Shown here: piece after piece, positions 58,525 to 64,000 of the stretch
Layout: each line of letters opens with the position of its first letter
Numbering within the stretch: position 1 is the stretch's first letter
Origin: Clostridium sp. Ade.TY
GTDB taxonomy: Bacteria; Bacillota; Clostridia; Clostridiales; Clostridiaceae
Direction of reading: 5' to 3'
Length of the DNA stretch: 64,000 bases
Assembly (NCBI RefSeq): GCF_000498355.1
Contig: NZ_AVSV01000011.1
Location: 1 to 64,000 of the forward strand
Position numbers and translations under genes: made by a program
Notes under the pieces: model-generated
The model's database searches: none
The model's input: only the letters and a program-made list of their open reading frames with translations
Told to the model about the DNA's origin: nothing

Positions 58525-59226
58525 GTGAGTTATGTAGATATTATAAATGAACATAGACGTTATAAAATGGGTGATAACGTTATAGTGGCCAATAATGGAA
58601 TAAATTTTTCTATTGAAAAAGGTGAATTTGCAATAATATTAGGACCTAGTGGAGCTGGTAAGTCAACAGTTTTAAATATATTAGGAGGAATGGATTCGCC
58701 AGATGAAGGACAGGTATTAGTTGATGGTGTTGATATTGCAAAATTTAATTCAAAAGAACTTACAAAGTATAGACGTGATGATATAGGTTTTGTATTTCAA
58801 TTTTATAATTTAGTTCCAAACTTAACAACTAGAGAAAATGTTGAACTTGCAACTCAAATTTCTAAAAATGCATTAGATGTTGATAAGGTTCTTAAAGATG
58901 TTGGATTAGGACATCGTATGGATAACTTTCCGTCACAATTATCAGGTGGTGAGCAACAAAGAGTTGCAATTGCAAGAGCATTAGCTAAAAATCCAAAACT
59001 TTTATTATGTGATGAACCTACTGGAGCATTAGATTATGAAACTGGGAGACAAGTATTAAAGTTATTACAAGATACTTGTAAAAATACTGGTACCACAGTA
59101 ATAGTTATAACTCATAATTCAGCATTAGCACCAATAGCTGATAGAGTAATACATATTAATGATGCAAAAGTAAGAGATATTAAAATAAATAAAAATCCAA
59201 AGTCTATTGATGAAATAGAGTGGTAA
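58525..59226 (+). CDS. ABC transporter ATPase (MacB/LolD type)
   Basis: 233-residue ATPase. Walker [18 protein letters not shown] (about 39-55), Q-loop [12 protein letters not shown], signature [15 protein letters not shown] (about 138-152), Walker [12 protein letters not shown] and the switch His in VITHNSAL match MacB/FtsE-class exporters. GTG start with AAGGGTG upstream. It forms an operon with the permease 15 bp downstream and is probably repressed by the divergent TetR protein. Confidence 0.95.
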   Translation: MSYVDIINEHRRYKMGDNVIVANNGINFSIEKGEFAIILGPSGAGKSTVLNILGGMDSPDEGQVLVDGVDIAKFNSKELTKYRRDDIGFVFQFYNLVPNLTTRENVELATQISKNALDVDKVLKDVGLGHRMDNFPSQLSGGEQQRVAIARALAKNPKLLLCDEPTGALDYETGRQVLKLLQDTCKNTGTTVIVITHNSALAPIADRVIHINDAKVRDIKINKNPKSIDEIEW

Positions 59227-59241
59227 AAGGAGATAAGTTTT

Positions 59242-62200
59242 ATGCAGAAAAAAGCTTTGTTTAAAACTATTTTAAAAGAAATATCTTCATCTAAATCAAG
59301 ATTTTTATCTATTTTATTTTTAATTATGCTAGGAGTTGGATTTTTTTCAGGTTTAAAATCAGCAGGCCCTGATATGTTAAATACAGCTAATTCGTATTTT
59401 ACAGAGCAAAATTTAATGGATTTAAAAGTACAGTCTACAATGGGGCTAGATAAAAGTGATATTGATGAATTAAAGAAGATAAATGGTGTAGACATTGTTG
59501 AACCTATCTATAGCAAAGATGTATTAATAGGAAGAGAAGGCATGTTATTAAAACTTATTTCCTATAATAAAAATAATGAATTAAATAAATACGTTATTGA
59601 AAGTGGAAGACTACCAGAAAAAGATGGTGAAATTGCATTAGATAGTAAAGAAACAATTAAAAATTCATATAAAATAGGTGATAAAATAAAATTTTCATCT
59701 GATAATAGTGAAAGTTTAAATGATGAAATTAAAGATAAAACTTATGAAATAGTTGGGTTTGTAAAAAGTCCTATGTATATTGGAAAATATGAAAGAGGAA
59801 CCAGTAATATTGGAAAGGGTAGAGTTGATGGGTTTGGTGTAATATCAGAATCAGAATTCAAAATGCCAGTATATACAGAGGCTTATTTAACATTTAATAA
59901 TTTAAAAGGTTTAAACAGTTATAGTGAAAAGTATGATGAATTGTTAAATAATAATAAAAAAGAAGTAGAAGACATAACTAAAAATCAAGGAAGCATTCGT
60001 CTTGATGATATAAAAAAAGAAGCAAATGATAAAATTTTAAAATCTAAAAATGAACTTAAAAAAGCTAAAGATGAGTTAAAAAAAGCAGAAGATAAGCTAA
60101 ATGAATCTAAAAATAAACTTGATGAAGGAAAAGAAAAATATAATCAAAATTTAAGTGAATTTAATACTAAAATGCAAGATGCTAAAGAAAAGTTAGATAG
60201 TTCTAAAAATCAATTAAATGATAAGAATAAGCAATTAGAAAATAACTTGAGTGATTTAAAGTCAAAAGAAGTTAAGCTTTTAGAAGGTAAAAAACAATTA
60301 GAAAATAACTTAAATGATGTAAATAATAAAATAAATCAATTAAAATCTTTATTTGATAAAGTAGAATCAATATTAAAGGTACCTGTTAATACTATACCAG
60401 ATAATATTAAAAATCAGTTAGTTGAAAGCTTAAAGGAAGTGCCACTTAAAAATGGTTCAAGCTTAGGAGATTTATTAGAAGAATATTTTTCTGGTAAAGT
60501 GGAAGCTAATGTTGTTTCAAGTAGTATGAATTCTATATTAGATAATTTAGAAAAAGCCAAATTTAATATAGAAAAGAGTCAAGAAGAAATAAACACTAAT
60601 TATAAAAAGTTAAAAGATGGAATAGTTAAAATTAATGGATATAAAAAAGAACTTGATAAAGGATTATTAACTATTAAAGAAAAAGAATTAGAATATAATA
60701 AGGGAAAACAGGTAGGGTTAGAAAACTTTAAATTAGCTAAAGAAAAATTAGATGAAGGTGAAAAACAATACAAAGAAGGATTAACTAAATTTAATACAGA
60801 GAAAGTTAAGGCTGAAAAGAAAATAAAAGATGGAGAAAAGGAAATTAAAAAGGGAGAAGAAAATATAAAAGATATTAAAGTCCCTGATTATTATATATTT
60901 TCAAGAAGTGATAATTTGGGGTATAGTGAATATCAAGATAATGCAGATAGAATTTCAGCATTATCAAAAATATTTCCTTTATTTTTCTTTGCAATAGCTG
61001 CTTTAGTAAGTTTAACAACAGTTACTAGAATGATTGAAGAACAAAGAATTCAACTTGGAACTCTTAAGGCGTTAGGATATAGCAGTTTTGATATATCACT
61101 AAAATACTTAGTATATGCAACAACTGCAAGTTTAGTTGGAAGTTTTGTAGGTTTATTGATTGGATATGAACTAATACCTAGAATTGTTTATAATGCTTAT
61201 AGTATGCTTTATAATTTCCCAGATTTACAGGTTTCATATTATTTAAGTTATGCACTTGTATCTATTGCAATAGCAATTGCTTGTACAGGAATATCTGCTT
61301 ATATAGTACTAAGGGAAGATTTAAAAAGTACACCAGCAACATTAATGAGACCTAAAGCTCCAAAGTCTGGTAAACGTATATTACTAGAAAGAATAAAACC
61401 TGTTTGGAAAAGATTTAACTTTATAGAAAAAGTTACTGCAAGAAATATATTTAGATATAAAGACCGTATGCTAATGACTGTTTTAGGTATTGCAGGATGT
61501 ATGGCACTTATTATTACTGGCTTTGGTATTAAAAGTTCAGTTTCGGATCTTGGAAAATTGCAGTTTGGTAAAATAGTTAAATACAATGCTATGGTAATAT
61601 TTAATAAAGATGTATCAAATGAAGATACAAAATCTTATGAAGATTTAATGAAAAATTTACCTGAAATACAAGATAGATTAGATATCTATCAAGAGCAAGT
61701 AAAAGTTCAGGAAAAAGGTGTTAATCCACAAGAAGTAGTTCTTATGGTGCCTAAAAACGAGAATAATTTAAATAAATTTATAACTTTAGATAATAGAAAA
61801 ACTGATGAAGAATACACTTTAAATAGTAATGGAGCTATAATATCCGAAAAGTTGGCTAAGTTATTTAAAATAAAAAAAGGCGATATGTTAAAGTTTAAAA
61901 CATCAGATAATAAAACTTTTGAAGTAAAGGTTAGTGAAATTGCAGAAAATTATGCTGGACATTATATTTATATGTCAAAGGAACTTTATAGAGAGATATT
62001 TAATAAAGATCCAAAGTATAATGCAGAGCTTTTAAAATATAAATATGATACTAATTTTGAAGAACAATTATCTGAAAAGCTAAGTAAAGAAAGTAAAGTT
62101 TTAAATGTTTCTTATAATGGCTCAATAGAAAGTAATTTTGAAGACTCCATGTCAAGTTTAAATATAGTTGTAGTTGTACTTATAATCTCAGCAGCAATAT

Positions 62201-62559
62201 TAGCATTTATAGTTTTATATAATTTAACTAATATAAATGTATCTGAACGTATAAGAGAACTTTCAACTATAAAAGTTTTAGGTTTTTATGATAATGAAGT
62301 TACTATGTACATCTATAGAGAAAATATAATATTAACTATAATGGGGATTATAGTTGGTGGATTTTTAGGTAAGGTATTACACATATATGTATTAAGCACT
62401 GCTGAAATGGATAATATGATGTTTAATCCATCATTACATTGGAGTAGTTTTGTTTATGCAGGTATACTAACAATAATTTTTTCAAGTATAGTAATGTTTA
62501 TAATGCATATAAGACTTAAAAAAGTAAATATGATAGAAGCATTAAAATCAAATGAATAA
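59242..62559 (+). CDS. FtsX-type ABC permease with long coiled coil
   Basis: 1105-residue permease with two FtsX domains. One N-terminal helix (about 18-40) precedes an extracytoplasmic MacB-like domain. A Lys/Glu/Leu heptad-rich coiled coil runs from about 255 to 545. Three helices (about 575-700) form the first FtsX domain. A helix near 755 starts the second outer domain (about 780-970), and three helices (about 980-1085) complete the second FtsX domain. Such mechanotransmission exporters move peptides or lipids or signal across the envelope. The substrate is unknown. Confidence 0.9.
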   Translation: MQKKALFKTILKEISSSKSRFLSILFLIMLGVGFFSGLKSAGPDMLNTANSYFTEQNLMDLKVQSTMGLDKSDIDELKKINGVDIVEPIYSKDVLIGREGMLLKLISYNKNNELNKYVIESGRLPEKDGEIALDSKETIKNSYKIGDKIKFSSDNSESLNDEIKDKTYEIVGFVKSPMYIGKYERGTSNIGKGRVDGFGVISESEFKMPVYTEAYLTFNNLKGLNSYSEKYDELLNNNKKEVEDITKNQGSIRLDDIKKEANDKILKSKNELKKAKDELKKAEDKLNESKNKLDEGKEKYNQNLSEFNTKMQDAKEKLDSSKNQLNDKNKQLENNLSDLKSKEVKLLEGKKQLENNLNDVNNKINQLKSLFDKVESILKVPVNTIPDNIKNQLVESLKEVPLKNGSSLGDLLEEYFSGKVEANVVSSSMNSILDNLEKAKFNIEKSQEEINTNYKKLKDGIVKINGYKKELDKGLLTIKEKELEYNKGKQVGLENFKLAKEKLDEGEKQYKEGLTKFNTEKVKAEKKIKDGEKEIKKGEENIKDIKVPDYYIFSRSDNLGYSEYQDNADRISALSKIFPLFFFAIAALVSLTTVTRMIEEQRIQLGTLKALGYSSFDISLKYLVYATTASLVGSFVGLLIGYELIPRIVYNAYSMLYNFPDLQVSYYLSYALVSIAIAIACTGISAYIVLREDLKSTPATLMRPKAPKSGKRILLERIKPVWKRFNFIEKVTARNIFRYKDRMLMTVLGIAGCMALIITGFGIKSSVSDLGKLQFGKIVKYNAMVIFNKDVSNEDTKSYEDLMKNLPEIQDRLDIYQEQVKVQEKGVNPQEVVLMVPKNENNLNKFITLDNRKTDEEYTLNSNGAIISEKLAKLFKIKKGDMLKFKTSDNKTFEVKVSEIAENYAGHYIYMSKELYREIFNKDPKYNAELLKYKYDTNFEEQLSEKLSKESKVLNVSYNGSIESNFEDSMSSLNIVVVVLIISAAILAFIVLYNLTNINVSERIRELSTIKVLGFYDNEVTMYIYRENIILTIMGIIVGGFLGKVLHIYVLSTAEMDNMMFNPSLHWSSFVYAGILTIIFSSIVMFIMHIRLKKVNMIEALKSNE

Positions 62560-62566
62560 TTTATAG

Positions 62567-62605
62567 AAAAAAGAAGATTCCTCAAAAGAGAAATCTTCTT
62601 TTTTT
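62567..62605 (+). terminator. Terminator of the ABC operon
   Basis: AAGAAGATT/AATCTTCTT stem with a 12-nt loop and T5 tail. Confidence 0.85.
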
Positions 62606-62683
62606 AATAAGCTTAATATAAAATAGATAGTTCTATTTCAAAGTAAACTTACTACTTTATAAAATGAATAAGCTGATGTGCTA

Positions 62684-63310
62684 TTAAAGATTTGTAGATT
62701 TTTTAAATCTATCATTTACTGCATCCCAGTTAATAACTTCAAAAAAGCTATCAACATAATCAGGACGTTTATTTTGGTATTTTAAGTAATAAGCATGTTC
62801 CCAAACATCTACTGTTAATAAAGGTTTTTCATTTAATGAAATAGGACAGTTTTGATTTGGTGTTTTAGTAATTTTTAATTTATTATTTTGGTCTAAAACA
62901 AGCCATGCCCAACCAGATCCAAATTGAGTTAAAGCTGCATTTTTAAATTCAGTTTTAAAGTTTTCGTAAGAACCAAAAGTATTTAAAATAGCATCTTTTA
63001 TATTACCAGTAGGTTCTCCACCTTTATTTGGTGCCATTCCATCCCAATAAAATTCATGGTTAAATACACCACCGGCATTATTAACAACTGCTTGATTTAT
63101 ATCTTCTGGGATATCATCAAGATTTTCAAGAATCTCTACTAAAGACATCTTAAAAAGTTCAGGATGTTTATCTAATGCTTTATTTAAATTATCAACATAA
63201 GTTTGTTGATGTTTATCATGATGAAAATGTAATGTTTTTTCATCAATATAAGGTTCTAGAGAATCATAAGCATATGGTAATGGTTTTAAAGTAAATTTAT
63301 TTCCTTCCAT
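62684..63310 (-). CDS. sodA: Superoxide dismutase (Fe/Mn family)
   Basis: 208-residue SOD. Metal ligands are His in HFHHDKHQQTYVDNL (about residue 29), His in GGVFNHEFYW (about residue 85), and Asp/His in VDVWEHAYYLKY (about 169-173). GSGWAWLVLD is the typical C-terminal domain core. The mixture of features does not settle iron versus manganese. It has no signal peptide. It protects the anaerobe during oxygen exposure. GAGGTGATTT lies before the ATG. Confidence 0.93.
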   Translation of the reverse strand: MEGNKFTLKPLPYAYDSLEPYIDEKTLHFHHDKHQQTYVDNLNKALDKHPELFKMSLVEILENLDDIPEDINQAVVNNAGGVFNHEFYWDGMAPNKGGEPTGNIKDAILNTFGSYENFKTEFKNAALTQFGSGWAWLVLDQNNKLKITKTPNQNCPISLNEKPLLTVDVWEHAYYLKYQNKRPDYVDSFFEVINWDAVNDRFKKSTNL

Positions 63311-63432
63311 TTAAATCACCTCTATATTAGTATTTGAAACTTTAAAACAAAAAATACACAATAATTTGTTAAACGTTTCAAAAATAATTCTATAAATCTA
63401 TTATAAGCAATAATAGTAAAATAATGTATGAA

Positions 63433-64000
63433 TTATTTTGAAATTCCTTGTAAATTAAAATCGGGAACAAATTCAGTTGTATTTGTACCACTTTCTTGAA
63501 TAAAAGCATTTTTTACACCTATACTTGCAGCATAATCAATTAAACTATCATAAAGTCTGGGATTTAAAGGCTTTGATAATTCTTTAAATTCAAAAGCATT
63601 AAACATAGGAGTATATTGATTCATTATGCTTATATATACGTCATCTTCAAATAAATTATATATAGTATCTATAATTTTTTTTGAATCAAATAGGAGATTT
63701 GGAAGCATTAAATGTCTTACTATAATCCCTTTTATCATTCTTCCTTTTTCATCAAATTTATTTTTACCTACCTGTTTAAACATTTCCTTTAAAATAGTAA
63801 TTACATTTTCACGATATCCTGGAGCTTTTGAATATTTTAATGCATATTTATCATCAAAGTATTTAAAATCAGGTAAATAAACATCAATATAACCATCTAA
63901 AGCCTTTATAGTTTCTAAAGAATCATAACCGTTTGTATTATATAAAATTGGTAGATTAAGACCATTTTTTTTTGCTATTTTTATAGCTTCTATAATTTGA
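63433..64000 (-). CDS. Radical SAM protein, PflX-like, 5' end outside window
   Basis: The frame stays open to the window edge (codons from 63999), so the gene is truncated here and its N-terminal half, with the CxxxCxxC cluster, is not visible. The visible 188 codons include LPILYNTNGYDS, GYIDVYLPDFKY, YRENVITILKEM, GIIVRHLMLPN and MNQYTPMF. These are typical of COG1313 (PflX) radical SAM enzymes related to pyruvate formate-lyase activases; the function of the group is not settled. An internal ATG at 63783 is not the start. Confidence 0.8.
   Translation of the reverse strand, partial: QIIEAIKIAKKNGLNLPILYNTNGYDSLETIKALDGYIDVYLPDFKYFDDKYALKYSKAPGYRENVITILKEMFKQVGKNKFDEKGRMIKGIIVRHLMLPNLLFDSKKIIDTIYNLFEDDVYISIMNQYTPMFNAFEFKELSKPLNPRLYDSLIDYAASIGVKNAFIQESGTNTTEFVPDFNLQGISK

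Noticed and set aside
63433..63783. Stand-alone 116-residue protein
   Set aside because: The frame is open without a stop to the window edge and carries radical SAM sequence upstream of 63783, so this is the 3' part of a larger gene.

Overview
The window is AT-rich (visibly below about 30% G+C), uses strong AGGAGG-type ribosome binding sites and A/T-ending codons, and encodes butyrate-pathway genes, a group B [FeFe]-hydrogenase, a sialic-acid operon and a secreted phospholipase C very close to the Clostridium perfringens alpha-toxin. I read it as chromosomal DNA of a cluster I Clostridium near C. perfringens, with C. baratii or C. sardiniense/absonum as candidates. The toxin differs from the C. 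perfringens protein at many positions, so I do not assign a species. I saw no rRNA, tRNA, insertion sequence, prophage or CRISPR array.

Layout. 0-5.6 kb: DUF1622 protein, YfhO-type membrane protein, HxlR regulator divergent from a ferredoxin-nitroreductase, DedA protein. 5.7-11.1 kb: a two-component system, a DUF3919-like protein and a PgtC-like binding protein in one overlapping operon, then an organophosphate antiporter. 11.2-14.6 kb: LUD protein, SDR, mannose-1-phosphate guanylyltransferase, small hypotheticals including a 33-residue membrane peptide. 14.6-22 kb: the nan operon (nanE, nanA, Na+ symporter, YhcH/NanQ, O-acetylesterase, nanK), an atypical dUTPase on the other strand and the RpiR regulator nanR. 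22-26.5 kb: a cytosolic PLC-fold protein, cadC-cadA metal efflux, PAP2 phosphatase. 26.6-32.6 kb: a candidate structured RNA, the redox repressor rex, and crt-bcd-etfB-etfA-hbd with Rex-like operators in front. 32.7-36.8 kb: the alpha-toxin homologue, then a small secreted protein with an ABC exporter whose two permease genes are both interrupted. 37-43 kb: C_GCAxxG_C_C protein, Ogg, HNH protein, hydrogenase, CIRCE-groES-groEL. 42.8-53.5 kb: guanine riboswitch-guaB, guaA, a 7-alpha-HSDH-like SDR, class C acid phosphatase, pgi, DUF188, a seven-repeat Y_Y_Y protein, rsuA. 53.5-64 kb: a candidate sRNA with C-rich loops, a Glu T-box and gltX, glnS, a TetR-regulated ABC exporter, sod, and a truncated radical SAM gene.

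How it fits together. The fermentative core (Rex, crt-bcd-etfBA-hbd, hydrogenase) disposes of reducing equivalents. The host-facing genes (sialate and O-acetylsialate catabolism, phospholipase C, phosphatase, possible bile-acid dehydrogenase) suit an intestinal or tissue habitat. Cis-regulation is easy to read: CIRCE, purine riboswitch, T-box with a GAA specifier, NanR-like palindromes, Rex boxes, and ArsR and TetR operators. The least explained items are two candidate non-coding RNAs (26658-26791 and 53589-53679) and the doubly damaged ABC locus at 34.1-36.8 kb. All functional calls rest on reading sequence motifs without database searches.
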